Assembly: GCA_017475765.1 (NCBI GenBank)
Contig: JAFVEY010000044.1
Span: 1-64,000, forward strand
Direction: 5' to 3'
Length of the DNA: 64,000 bases
Origin: Clostridia bacterium
Lineage (GTDB): Bacteria > Bacillota > Clostridia > Oscillospirales > Acutalibacteraceae
Shown here: piece after piece, positions 1 through 8,371 of the stretch
How the letters are laid out: each line of letters starts with the position of its first letter
How positions within the stretch are numbered: the first letter of the stretch is position 1
The notes under the pieces: generated by a model
Told to the model about the DNA's origin: nothing
Databases searched by the model: none
What the model saw: only the letters and a program-made list of their open reading frames with translations
Translations under genes and position numbers: made by a program

Positions 1-255
1 GATTTTCTTAATCAACACAAACAGGAGGTAGTAACTATGTTGTCAGATTTATTTGATGAGCAGGCTCAGCGTGAACAGTATGATATCGCTGTAAGAAAAG
101 AAAGTGAAGCAAGAGGTGAAGCAAGAGGTGAAGCAAGAGGTAAGGCGGAATTAGTGAAAAATCTTTTGGCAATAGGTCGTTCTGTCAAAGAAATTGCAGA
201 GTTTTTCAAAACAGATGAGGCTGAAATTCAAGGTTTGCTCGCTATGAATAGTTAA
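1..255 (+). CDS. Rpn-family (PD-(D/E)XK nuclease/transposase-like) protein, C-terminal part only
   Basis: The reading frame is open from base 1, so this is the 3' end of a gene that begins outside the window; the ATG at 37 is internal. The visible part is a charged helix followed by a short tail with three E-A-R-G repeats and then a conserved module (KAELVKNLLAIGRS, KEIAEFFKT) of about 35 residues. The same module ends the complete gene at 10695-11654, which identifies the family. Rpn proteins usually carry an N-terminal nuclease fold and a repetitive tail; only the tail is visible, so nuclease activity cannot be judged. A degenerate copy of part of this region follows immediately. Confidence 0.7.
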   Translation, partial: DFLNQHKQEVVTMLSDLFDEQAQREQYDIAVRKESEARGEARGEARGKAELVKNLLAIGRSVKEIAEFFKTDEAEIQGLLAMNS

Positions 256-361
256 TCTCCTTAACAAACACAAACAGAAGGTAGTAACTATGTTGTCAGA
301 TTTATTTGATGAGCAGTATGATATCGCTGTCAGAAAAGAAAGCCAAATATATCACTCATGA
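251..361 (+). pseudogene. Partial tandem duplicate of the preceding Rpn-family tail
   Basis: Bases from about 260 repeat the stretch beginning near base 8 almost exactly, including the words NKHKQ, VVTMLSDLFDEQ and YDIAVRKES. The copy lacks AQREQ, then leaves the homology after KES and stops at the TGA at 359-361. A stop codon at 245-247 precedes it in frame. It therefore looks like a decayed fragment left by local duplication rather than a working gene. The ATG at 290 would give only 23 residues. Confidence 0.6.
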
Positions 362-384
362 ATTTTGAATAACAGACAAAAATT

Positions 385-422
385 GATCCCGACAAAGCAG
401 GATAAATCGCTTTGTCGGGATC
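385..422 (-). terminator. Intrinsic terminator of the hisS-aspS transcript
   Basis: A perfect 14-bp stem (385-398 with 409-422) encloses a 10-nt loop. Read on the minus strand it is followed by AATTTTTGT. It lies directly past the aspS stop codon. Confidence 0.8.
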
Positions 423-426
423 ATGT

Positions 427-2223
427 TTATGATTCTGTTTTTTTGCTTTCTGTTATTTCAATTCCAAGATCGATCAGTTGCTGAGTGTCAACATCGGCAG
501 GAGCATTTGTCATAGGCTCACTTGCATTCTGTACCTTCGGGAAGGCGACAACGTCACGCAGAGTCGGTGCTTTCAGCATTTGCATCACAAGTCTGTCAAG
601 ACCGATTCCCATGCCGCCGTGCGGAGGTGCGCCATATTTGAATGCGTCCATCAAAAATCCGAATTTGCGGTAGGCTTCTTCATCGCTCAGACCGAGCATT
701 TCAAACATCTTTTTCTGAAGATCGGGGTTCGTAATACGGATAGAACCGCTTGAAAGTTCGGTTCCGTTGAGCACCATATCATAAGCTTTGGCATAAACCT
801 CGCCCTTGTTTCCGTCCAGCTTGTCGAGACATTCATCTGTCGGTGATGTGAAAGGATGGTGCATGGCGATCCATTCGTCATTTTCCTTGTCGTATTCAAA
901 GAACGGGAATTTCACTACCCAGAGGAAGTTGTAGCCGTCTTCGATGATATCGAGCTTCTTTGCAGCTTCTGTTCTTACTGCGCCGAGAGTGGAGAGAACC
1001 GTATTGTTGTCTGTATCTGCAACAATCAGAACTACATCGCCCTTTTCGGCGCCTGATTTTGTAAGTATAGCCTGCATTTCCTCCTCTGTCATAAACTTTG
1101 CAAAGCTGGAAGCAATTCCGTCATCTGTCAGTCTGATCCATGCAAGACCCTTTGCGCCGATTCCTCTGACAAATTCCGTCAGCTTGTCTATTTCTTTTCT
1201 TGTGTAAGTCTTGACCGCATTTTTGGCAGTAATGCCTCTGACAGAGCCGCCGCCCTCTATGGCGTTTTTGAATACGCCGAAGCCGCTGTTTTTAACCTCA
1301 GCTGTCAGGTCGAATATCTCCATTCCATAGCGTGTATCGGGTTTATCGGAGCCGAAGCGCTCCATTACTTCGTTATATGTATAGCGTGGGAACGGGGTGG
1401 GAATATCGACATCTAAAACCTCTTTGAATAAACGCTTGATATAGCCCTCGCCGATTTCGAGAACATCCTCCATATCGACAAAGGACATTTCAAGGTCGAT
1501 CTGAGTAAATTCAGGCTGTCTATCAGCACGAAGATCCTCATCACGGAAGCATCTTGCGATCTGCATATATCTGTCAAATCCTGCTACCATGCAAAGCTGC
1601 TTATACATCTGCGGTGACTGAGGGAGCGCATAGAACGAACCTTTGTGTATTCTGGAAGGAACAAGGAAATCCCTTGCGCCTTCTGGTGTTGATTTGATAA
1701 GCATAGGCGTTTCAAGCTCAATGAATCCGTTTTCATCGAAATAATCCCTTGTCACCTTTGCTACCTTATGGCGGATGATCAGATTATTCTGAAGCTGCGG
1801 CCTGCGAAGATCAAGATACCTGTATTTCAGGCGGGTAAGCTCTGCTGCCTTGCTGTCATCAACGATTTCAAACGGAGGAGTTTCCGACTCACCGAGTATA
1901 CGAAGCTCCTTGACCTCGATTTCAATATCGCCTGTCGGAATATCCTTGTTTTTGCTGCTGCGCTCTCTTACCACACCTACTGCCGCAAGTACATATTCCG
2001 AGTGAACAGCGGTAGCTTTTTCAAATACGGTTTTGTCGGTGTTTTCGTCAAATGCAAGCTGAACGATGCCTGTTCTGTCCCGAAGGTCGATAAAGACAAG
2101 CAGCTGTCCGAGGTCACGGCGGCGCTGCGCCCATCCGCATACTGTGACGGTTTGTCCGATATTTTTCCTGCGTAGTTCTCCGCAGTAGTGACTTCGCTTT
2201 AGTCCTGTTAAAAATTCTGCCAT
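427..2223 (-). CDS. aspS: Aspartyl-tRNA synthetase
   Basis: This is the class II enzyme that charges tRNA-Asp in the cytoplasm. The 598 residues match bacterial-type AspRS length. An N-terminal OB-fold anticodon-binding domain covers roughly residues 15-110 (VCGWAQRRRDLGQ). The catalytic core contains motif 2 (FRDEDLRADRQPEFTQ, about residues 214-230) and motif 3 (GIGLDRLVM, near 535). A GAD-type insertion lies between them at about 300-430, typical of the bacterial enzyme. The gene starts 12 nt after hisS on the same strand, so the two synthetases form one transcript, a common arrangement in Firmicutes. Whether it is discriminating or also charges tRNA-Asn cannot be told from what I can see. 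Confidence 0.97.
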   Translation of the reverse strand: MAEFLTGLKRSHYCGELRRKNIGQTVTVCGWAQRRRDLGQLLVFIDLRDRTGIVQLAFDENTDKTVFEKATAVHSEYVLAAVGVVRERSSKNKDIPTGDIEIEVKELRILGESETPPFEIVDDSKAAELTRLKYRYLDLRRPQLQNNLIIRHKVAKVTRDYFDENGFIELETPMLIKSTPEGARDFLVPSRIHKGSFYALPQSPQMYKQLCMVAGFDRYMQIARCFRDEDLRADRQPEFTQIDLEMSFVDMEDVLEIGEGYIKRLFKEVLDVDIPTPFPRYTYNEVMERFGSDKPDTRYGMEIFDLTAEVKNSGFGVFKNAIEGGGSVRGITAKNAVKTYTRKEIDKLTEFVRGIGAKGLAWIRLTDDGIASSFAKFMTEEEMQAILTKSGAEKGDVVLIVADTDNNTVLSTLGAVRTEAAKKLDIIEDGYNFLWVVKFPFFEYDKENDEWIAMHHPFTSPTDECLDKLDGNKGEVYAKAYDMVLNGTELSSGSIRITNPDLQKKMFEMLGLSDEEAYRKFGFLMDAFKYGAPPHGGMGIGLDRLVMQMLKAPTLRDVVAFPKVQNASEPMTNAPADVDTQQLIDLGIEITESKKTES

Positions 2224-2235
2224 GATGATTACTCC

Positions 2236-3549
2236 TTAATTAAGTCCCAATTTTTCCATAAAGTTGTCGTTTGCGCCGTTGACATGAAGTGCAAAGAATG
2301 CGTCATAGAAGCCATCGTCAAGCGGAACCTCATGCTTTGTGCCATCAGCCATATTTTTGATTACAGCCTTATTGGCGGCAAGCTCATTGTCACCGATTAC
2401 CATACTGAATTTGGCACCTATCTTATCGGCATATTTCATCTGTGCTTTCAGACCTCTGCCGACGATATCTCCTTCGGCGATCAAAGAGGAATTACGCACA
2501 CCCTCGATGATCTCGAAAGCCTTCAGCTTGGCGGCTTCACCCATGCCGACAATATAAAGATCGCATACAGGCGGCTTTTCGATTTCGATTCCCTGACTGT
2601 CGAGAAGAAGAAGAAGTCTTTCAATTCCCATGCCGAAGCCGAGAGACGGAGTAGGCTGACCGCCCAGCTCCTCAATAAGACCGTCATATCTTCCGCCGCC
2701 GCATACAGTACCCTGTGCGCCGATATTGTTTGAAACAAATTCAAAAACGGTTCGTGTGTAATAGTCAAGACCTCTTACGATGGTCGGGTTTACCTGATAT
2801 TCAAGACCGGCAGCATCAAGACAGCTTTTGACACCGTCAAAATGAGCGCTGCAATCCTCGCATATAAAGTCAAGAACAGTTGGTGCATTTTTAGCAATTT
2901 CAGAGCATACCGGACTTTTGCAGTCGAGAATTCTCATCGGGTTGCGGTCGAGTCTTGAACGGCAGGTATCGCAAAGCTCGCTTTCGTGAGCACCGAAATA
3001 TTCTTTAAGTGCCGTGTGATATTTCGGACGGCACTTTGAGCAGCCGATGGAGTTGATCTCAAGGCTGAGATTTTTCACGCCAAGTCTGTTGAATATGGAA
3101 TTAGCAGCGCATATCACCTCTGCATCTGCAAAATAGGACGGTGCGCCGTAAACCTCCATGCCGAACTGGTGGAATTCACGTTGTCTGCCTTTTTCGGGTT
3201 TTTCGTAACGGTAGCATGAGGTGATGTAATAAGCCTTAATGGGATAGCCATCATTATAAACGCCGTGTTCAAGCATTGCCCTTGCAGCGCCTGCCGTACC
3301 CTCCGGACGGAGAGTGACCGTATCTCCGCCTTTGGTTATGAATGTATACATTTCCTTCTGAACGACATCGGTCGTATCTCCGACAGAACGGTTAAAAAGC
3401 TCTGTATGTTCAAAAACAGGTGTGCGTATTTCCTTAAAGCCGTAGGAAGCAGCCTGCTTACGCATTATCTCTTCCACAAACTGCCATCTGTAACTGTCAC
3501 GGGGGAGGATATCCTCTGTGCCCTTAATACCGCTTGTAATAAGTTTCAT
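2236..3549 (-). CDS. hisS: Histidyl-tRNA synthetase
   Basis: This class II synthetase charges tRNA-His. It has 437 residues, usual for bacterial HisRS. The core contains RPEGTAGAARA (motif 1 region), a motif 2 stretch with RQREFHQFG near residue 125, and the histidine-binding loop GLDYYTRTVFEF near 260. Four cysteine pairs (CSKC, CDTC, C-K-S-P-V-C and C-E-D-C, about residues 170-235) sit in the insertion domain and could bind zinc; this is inference. The C-terminal anticodon-binding domain is present. It is the first gene of the hisS-aspS unit, with a good promoter at 3586-3613 on the minus strand. Confidence 0.97.
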   Translation of the reverse strand: MKLITSGIKGTEDILPRDSYRWQFVEEIMRKQAASYGFKEIRTPVFEHTELFNRSVGDTTDVVQKEMYTFITKGGDTVTLRPEGTAGAARAMLEHGVYNDGYPIKAYYITSCYRYEKPEKGRQREFHQFGMEVYGAPSYFADAEVICAANSIFNRLGVKNLSLEINSIGCSKCRPKYHTALKEYFGAHESELCDTCRSRLDRNPMRILDCKSPVCSEIAKNAPTVLDFICEDCSAHFDGVKSCLDAAGLEYQVNPTIVRGLDYYTRTVFEFVSNNIGAQGTVCGGGRYDGLIEELGGQPTPSLGFGMGIERLLLLLDSQGIEIEKPPVCDLYIVGMGEAAKLKAFEIIEGVRNSSLIAEGDIVGRGLKAQMKYADKIGAKFSMVIGDNELAANKAVIKNMADGTKHEVPLDDGFYDAFFALHVNGANDNFMEKLGLN

Positions 3550-3585
3550 TTTACTTCTTCCCTTCGGATTTTGTCATACTCTTAT

Positions 3586-3613
3586 ATTATACATTATTAT
3601 GAAAAAAAATCAA
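3586..3613 (-). promoter_or_regulatory. Promoter of hisS-aspS
   Basis: On the minus strand TTGATT (3613-3608) and TATAAT (3591-3586) are separated by 16 nt, about 35 nt upstream of the hisS start. No T-box leader is seen here. Confidence 0.6.
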
Positions 3614-3673
3614 TGCTATTTTCTTTTCCAAAACACCGTTACGTTTTCTGACGGTTCTTTGTGAATTTAAAAT

Positions 3674-3707
3674 ATGCCTCCGCACGAAGCTGATCGGGCG
3701 AAGGCAT
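3674..3707 (-). terminator. Probable terminator of ilvBN
   Basis: A 10-bp stem with one G-T pair (3674-3683 with 3698-3707) follows the ilvN stop codon. The T-run on the minus strand is short, so its strength is uncertain. Confidence 0.5.
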
Positions 3708-3719
3708 GGTCTGTTTTTG

Positions 3720-4214
3720 TTATTTCAGGCATTTATCACCCGTTTCAAGAGCTGCGATACCTGTTCTTGCCATTTCGAGTATGCCGTAGTGTTCCAGTTC
3801 GGAGACTAATGTATCAATGGCTTCGGGAGTGCCGCTGGCACGGAAAGTCATGGAATGTTCTCCGAGATTGACCAGCGAAGCATGATATGCCGATGTCACA
3901 TCAAGAATTTCATTATTATCGTGACCGTCTGTGCTGATCTTGATGAGTATCAGCTCGGAAGCGACCGAACTGTTTTCAGGCATGATTTCTGCTTTTTTTA
4001 CATCAACGATCTTCATCATCTGATTGATGAACTGTTCTACCTGATCGTCATTGCCATTGATGCGGATCGTCATTCTGGAATAGCCGTCCAGTCCTGCCGG
4101 ACTGACGGTGAGACTGTCAATATTGAAGCCACGGCGTGAAATAAGGCTTGTAACCCTGAGAAGGACGCCTGGATGGTTATGAACAAATAATCCTATGATC
4201 TGCTTGTTTTCCAT
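3720..4214 (-). CDS. ilvN: Acetolactate synthase, regulatory (small) subunit
   Basis: This subunit activates the IlvB catalytic subunit and confers valine feedback inhibition in branched-chain amino acid synthesis. The N-terminal ACT domain is clear (GLFVHNHPGVLLRVTSLIS, then RRGFNIDSLTV). It has 164 residues, matching typical bacterial IlvN. I chose the ATG at 4214, which has GGAG 8 nt upstream, over the GTG at 4223. It then starts 5 nt after the ilvB stop, so translation is probably coupled. It lies downstream of the T-box leader and is controlled with ilvB. Confidence 0.95.
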   Translation of the reverse strand: MENKQIIGLFVHNHPGVLLRVTSLISRRGFNIDSLTVSPAGLDGYSRMTIRINGNDDQVEQFINQMMKIVDVKKAEIMPENSSVASELILIKISTDGHDNNEILDVTSAYHASLVNLGEHSMTFRASGTPEAIDTLVSELEHYGILEMARTGIAALETGDKCLK

Positions 4215-4219
4215 TTTTA

Positions 4220-5893
4220 TCACTCCATTTCCGTTATCATTTCGTCAACTGTTTTTCCGGGGGGGATCATCGGGAGAACATTTTCGTCCGGAGAAATACG
4301 GCAGTCGATAACAACAGGCTCTGTGGAAGAGAATGCTTCTGCCAGAACAGATTCTGCGTCATTATCGTTATGGATCCTTAATCCCTTTATGCCGAAACTT
4401 TCTGCCAGCTTTGCAAAATCCGTCTGTCTTTTGGGGTCTGTCTGAGAGAAGCGTCTGCCATAAAACAATTTCTGCCACTGCCTTACCATTCCGAGAACGG
4501 TATTATTAAGAACGATAACAGTAATCGGCAGATTGTAGGAGCGCACGGTTGCCAGCTCGTTGAGGTTCATGTGGAAGCTGCCGTCGCCTGTGAAAAGGAC
4601 AACCCTTCTGTCGGGATGAGCAACCGCTGAACCTATGGCAGCGCCAAGACCATATCCCATTGTTCCCAGACCGCCGGAGGTACACCATGTTCTCGGCTGC
4701 TCAAAGCGGTATTTCTGCGATACCCACATCTGATGCTGCCCTACATCGGTAACGATGATATCGCTGTCCTTGGTGAGCGCACGAACCGCTTCTATAACAT
4801 GATAGGGGTGAGCGTAATCGTCCGATGGTGGAGTTTCCTTAACCTCTCCGTTTTTGCCCCATTCGCTGACCTGAGCTGTCCATTCGCTGTGGTTGGCTTT
4901 TTCGATCGTTTCCGTCAGAGTTCTGAGGGTGTCCTTGAGATCGCCGATAAGAGAGGCATCAATTTTTACATTCTTGTTGATTTCAGCCTTGTCTATATCG
5001 AGTTGTATGATCTTTGCATTTTTGCCGAATTTTTCTCTGTCGCCTGCTACACGATCCGAGAATCTTGCGCCAACGGTGATGATCAGGTCGCAATTATCGG
5101 TGGCTTTACCGGTTTCATATCCGCCGTGCATACCGATCGTACCCATAAACAAGCGGTGAGAAGCAGGGAAGCCGCCCAGACCCATGATGGATGTTGCAAC
5201 GGGGCAGTCGAGCTTTTCTGCCAGCTCCAGCAGTTCTTTTTCCGAATCTGAACTGATAACACCGCCGCCCATATAGATCATGGGGCGTTTGGACTGCGCA
5301 ATAATTTCTGCCACTTTGTTGAAATCTGCCTTTTCCGAAAGAAGGGGATTTTTGATTGATTCGGGCTTGAGCGGCTCGAAATCATAAACAGCGCCGGTTA
5401 CATCCTTCGGGATATCAATCAGAACCGGACCCTTTCTGCCGCTCATGGCGATCTTGAAAGCCTTGCGGATGACATTGGCAAGGTCGGCAACATTCTTGAC
5501 AATAAAGTTATGCTTTGTGATAGGCATGGTAATACCGCAGATATCCACCTCCTGAAAGCTGTCACGGGCAAGAAGGTCGTTGGAAACATTGCCTGTGATG
5601 GCAATGAGAGGAACCGAGTCCATATAAGCTGTTGCAATACCTGTGACAAGGTTGGTTGCGCCGGGACCTGAGGTTGCGATGACAACGCCGCATTTGCCGG
5701 TTGTACGGGCATAGCCGTCAGCGGCATGAGCTGCTCCCTGCTCGTGTGAAGAAAGAATATGTGTGATTTTATCGCTGTACTTATAGAGTGCGTCATAGAT
5801 ATTAAGAACGGCGCCGCCGGGGTAGCCGAATACAGTATCAACGCCCTGCTCTAAAAGACATTCTGCAATAATTTCCGAACCGTTAAGTTTCAT
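4220..5893 (-). CDS. ilvB: Acetolactate synthase, catalytic (large) subunit
   Basis: It condenses two pyruvates, or pyruvate and 2-oxobutyrate, using thiamine diphosphate, the first common step to valine, leucine and isoleucine. The 557 residues show the three-domain ThDP enzyme layout. The N-terminal pyrimidine-binding domain has GYPGGAVLNIYDAL and the activating glutamate in SSHEQGAAHAADGYAR. The ThDP/Mg2+ motif GDGSFHMNLNELATV sits near residue 440. The linked ilvN confirms biosynthetic acetolactate synthase rather than another ThDP enzyme. Expression is governed by the T-box leader upstream. Confidence 0.97.
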   Translation of the reverse strand: MKLNGSEIIAECLLEQGVDTVFGYPGGAVLNIYDALYKYSDKITHILSSHEQGAAHAADGYARTTGKCGVVIATSGPGATNLVTGIATAYMDSVPLIAITGNVSNDLLARDSFQEVDICGITMPITKHNFIVKNVADLANVIRKAFKIAMSGRKGPVLIDIPKDVTGAVYDFEPLKPESIKNPLLSEKADFNKVAEIIAQSKRPMIYMGGGVISSDSEKELLELAEKLDCPVATSIMGLGGFPASHRLFMGTIGMHGGYETGKATDNCDLIITVGARFSDRVAGDREKFGKNAKIIQLDIDKAEINKNVKIDASLIGDLKDTLRTLTETIEKANHSEWTAQVSEWGKNGEVKETPPSDDYAHPYHVIEAVRALTKDSDIIVTDVGQHQMWVSQKYRFEQPRTWCTSGGLGTMGYGLGAAIGSAVAHPDRRVVLFTGDGSFHMNLNELATVRSYNLPITVIVLNNTVLGMVRQWQKLFYGRRFSQTDPKRQTDFAKLAESFGIKGLRIHNDNDAESVLAEAFSSTEPVVIDCRISPDENVLPMIPPGKTVDEMITEME

Positions 5894-5961
5894 TGTGTAT
5901 CTCCTCCTGAAAGAATTTTTAACAGTCTTTGTTTTTGTCGATGAAATGAAGACATGAAGTT

Positions 5962-6260
5962 TTGGTGGAATAAAAAAGGCTTCGTCTCTTTATGACAAAG
6001 AGACGAAGCCGGAAATATGCGCACCTCGCTGTACCACTCTTATATTGGCATAAATCATATCGGACATATCTGACGTGCAGACGGGTCGAATATTAGCCGC
6101 AGTAACGTTCGGCATACGGCTTTGCTTAATGGCGGGTGACCGTGGTTCGGCAAAGCTGCTCCAAGACTACCTTCATATCCTTCTGCGGCCGTATTCCCAG
6201 CGCCGACGGCTCTCTGTTCGCAGAGTCGGATACTACTCCTTCTTTTCATAGCATTTAGAC
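5962..6260 (-). promoter_or_regulatory. T-box leader riboswitch of ilvBN
   Basis: Read on the minus strand, the leader opens with a stem I containing AGGAGTAGTA and AGAGAGCCG, continues through a long structured region, and ends with the T-box AGAGTGGTACAGCGAGGTGC (6040-6021) followed by a strong terminator. The TGGT of the T-box pairs with a tRNA whose discriminator base is A. The stem I specifier region reads GAAGGTAGTCTTGGAGC and contains the Val codons GTA and GTC; the exact specifier is not certain. Uncharged tRNA would stabilise the antiterminator and raise ilvBN transcription. Confidence 0.92.
5971..6010 (-). terminator. Regulated terminator of the ilvBN T-box
   Basis: A perfect 14-bp stem (5978-5991 with 5997-6010) has a 5-nt loop and is followed by TTTTTTA on the minus strand. 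It lies just past the T-box and is the off-state structure. Confidence 0.9.
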
Positions 6261-6272
6261 TATTACATATAA

Positions 6273-6301
6273 ATAATACAATTTTTATTTCGTTCTGTCA
6301 A
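6273..6301 (-). promoter_or_regulatory. Promoter of the ilvBN leader
   Basis: On the minus strand a consensus TTGACA (6301-6296) and TATTAT (6278-6273) are 17 nt apart, immediately upstream of the T-box stem I. Confidence 0.75.
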
Positions 6302-6325
6302 TAGGAAATCAAAAAATACATCCAT

Positions 6326-7138
6326 TCAAAGCTGAAATCCTTTGTAGCTTCCGAAACCCAGCATATATACCGCCATTGAAAAGGCTATATTTTCCGAGTT
6401 CGTATTCTGAGTTCTTGCAATGGATTTAAGCTCATCTATTACCGTATCATGCGGCACGACAGAGCTGTCAAGTTCGTCAACAACCTTTCGGATCACTTCC
6501 GGAAGAGCCATGCAAATTTTATAGAAAGCATTCTGATCGTTAGTTACAAGCGCATAAAATTGATCAATACTTACTCTTCTGATGAGTTTGTGCCCCACTT
6601 TCTTTTTATCTACGGTTGTTTCCCATTTTATATTTTGGGATTTCTGAGCTATTGCTTCTACCAAAAAGCAGGCACAGTCATCATCGGTTAAAATCTGGTT
6701 CTGCATTTTTATAAATGTTTTGCCGGCTGAAGCCGAGTTCATGGTATTGTGCTTGTTTTTCATCTCGACATATATTTTATGTACTACTCCCACATCCGGC
6801 AGACTGATTCCGTCAGGATCTTCATATATAACATCCCATCCGCCTTCTTTTCCGTTATCGGGAACATGACATTTTTTTATATAGCTGAAGATTCTCTGAT
6901 GAAAATATCCTATATCATTATTGTTGGACTTATCTCTCTGGCGAAAAATCTCATTATTTATAATTTCTTCCCATGAATATTGATATACGGTTTTGTCGAA
7001 AATCAATTTAACAGGATCTATTATATTCTTATTGAATTTTTTTAGATCAAATGATTCAAGCTTTTCACCGTACTTTTCTATTGTGGCTTTGACATGATCT
7101 GTAAAGTCCTTTTCACTTATGAAATCTATATTCCACAT
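6326..7138 (-). CDS. Type II restriction endonuclease, Eco47II-like
   Basis: This 270-residue protein is probably the nuclease of a type II RM pair. The central block YVEMKNKHNTMNSASAGKT (around residue 125), followed by FIKMQNQIL and CACFLVEAIA, resembles what I recall of the Eco47II/Sau96I-type nucleases, where the E-x-K of YVEMKNK would be catalytic. Those relatives cut GGWCC or GGNCC, so a similar site is a guess. I chose the ATG at 7138, with GGAGGG just upstream, over the GTG at 7141. It overlaps the methylase stop (TGATG), so the two are translationally coupled with the methylase first. The stretch is more AT-rich than the flanking metabolic genes, which fits horizontal transfer. Confidence 0.75.
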   Translation of the reverse strand: MWNIDFISEKDFTDHVKATIEKYGEKLESFDLKKFNKNIIDPVKLIFDKTVYQYSWEEIINNEIFRQRDKSNNNDIGYFHQRIFSYIKKCHVPDNGKEGGWDVIYEDPDGISLPDVGVVHKIYVEMKNKHNTMNSASAGKTFIKMQNQILTDDDCACFLVEAIAQKSQNIKWETTVDKKKVGHKLIRRVSIDQFYALVTNDQNAFYKICMALPEVIRKVVDELDSSVVPHDTVIDELKSIARTQNTNSENIAFSMAVYMLGFGSYKGFQL

Positions 7139-8172
7139 CACAATCCCTCCAATGCTTCTCTTATTTTTAACCCTATATCATATGCTAAGTTGACCGGAAC
7201 AGCATTTCCGACTTGTCTGTATTGTGCGCCGACACTTCCGCAAAATTGCCATTCATCAGGAAAGCTCTGACAGCGGGCATTTTCCCTTACGGTAAAGGGT
7301 CTTGCTTCAAGCGGATGACATCTGTCAGTCTGCTTCTGACTTGGTGATGTCAGTACGGTAAGAGAAGGTTCGTCAAGACTCATTCTGCGGAGTATGCCTG
7401 TTCGTCCCCCTTCCATATTCCAGCAGCTTTTCATATATTCTTTAGCGATGTCTTCCGGGATATCTTTCCAGTATCCACCCGGAGGAACAAGCTCAAAAAT
7501 TTTACGTTTATATTCTGAATAGGGTGTGCCGATACTTTTCGGGCAGTCGGTCAAAATATCTTTAAGTACAGGTTTATATTGATGAGGCAATGGAAAGCTG
7601 AAGTCTATTTTATCTGCAAGGTCTTTCCTTATACCTATGGTGATAAGCCGCTCTCTTTTTTGAGCCACTCCGTGTTCCCACGCATTCATGACTTTTTTTT
7701 GTATAATATAGCCGGTGTCCTCAAAAATGTGGGTTATGATCTGATATGTTTTTCCTTTGTTATGTGTGAGCAATCCTCGTACATTTTCAAAAAGGAACAT
7801 TTTAGGCTGAAGCTGTTCAAGAAATTTTGCGTAATGATAGAACAGAGTACCTCTTGCATCCTCAAGTCCCAATTTCTTTCCGGCATACGAAAAACTCTGG
7901 CATGGAGCGCCTCCGGAAAGAAGATCTAATTCTCCGGATTTCAGGTCAAAATATTTTTCCAGATCAAGGCATGATATATTGGCAATATCGTCATTGATCA
8001 CTCTCCATTCAGGTCTGTTGAATTTTAGTGTGTCAGCCGCATCCTTATCTATTTCGACCAGACCTATTGTATCAAATCCTGCTTTTTCCAGACCGAGTGC
8101 AAGTCCTCCGGCTCCGGCAAATAATTCTATCGTTTTGCAGATGTTATTGTTTTTGTCATTTTTAATATTCAT
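7138..8172 (-). CDS. DNA (cytosine-5) methyltransferase of the type II RM pair
   Basis: It methylates cytosine in the recognition site and protects host DNA. C5-methylase motifs appear in order: motif I (ELFAGAGGLALGLEKAGF), motif IV with the catalytic Cys (GGAPCQSFSYAGKK), motif VI (FENVRGLL), motif VIII (QKRERLITIG) and motif X (RQVGNAVPV). The frame is open to 8442 but that extension overlaps the aquaporin gene. The ATG at 8172 has CGGAG upstream and starts close to motif I, as in the family, giving 344 residues. The downstream nuclease overlaps its stop codon. Confidence 0.93.
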   Translation of the reverse strand: MNIKNDKNNNICKTIELFAGAGGLALGLEKAGFDTIGLVEIDKDAADTLKFNRPEWRVINDDIANISCLDLEKYFDLKSGELDLLSGGAPCQSFSYAGKKLGLEDARGTLFYHYAKFLEQLQPKMFLFENVRGLLTHNKGKTYQIITHIFEDTGYIIQKKVMNAWEHGVAQKRERLITIGIRKDLADKIDFSFPLPHQYKPVLKDILTDCPKSIGTPYSEYKRKIFELVPPGGYWKDIPEDIAKEYMKSCWNMEGGRTGILRRMSLDEPSLTVLTSPSQKQTDRCHPLEARPFTVRENARCQSFPDEWQFCGSVGAQYRQVGNAVPVNLAYDIGLKIREALEGL

Positions 8173-8296
8173 ATAATAACTCCGATTGTATATAATCATA
8201 TCCTTATTATTCTTACGAATTATTTTAACATGGATTTTGCAAAAAATCAATTTACTTATTCTGACTGTTTTCCAAACAAAAAAGTTATATACAATA

Positions 8297-8347
8297 AATT
8301 GCCGTTGAGTTACTGAATAAATACAGAAAAGTAACTCAGCGGCAATT
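8297..8347 (-). terminator. Hairpin between aquaporin and the RM operon
   Basis: A 17-bp stem (8297-8313 with 8331-8347, one wobble) sits 25 nt past the aquaporin stop. The minus-strand T-run is weak, so it could be a terminator or an mRNA 3' stabiliser. Confidence 0.55.
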
Positions 8348-8371
8348 TTGTGACTGTTAGTTTTTTGGTCG

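Noticed and set aside
6055-6249. 64-codon minus-strand ORF upstream of ilvB
   Set aside because: It lies entirely within the T-box leader structure and has no independent coding evidence.
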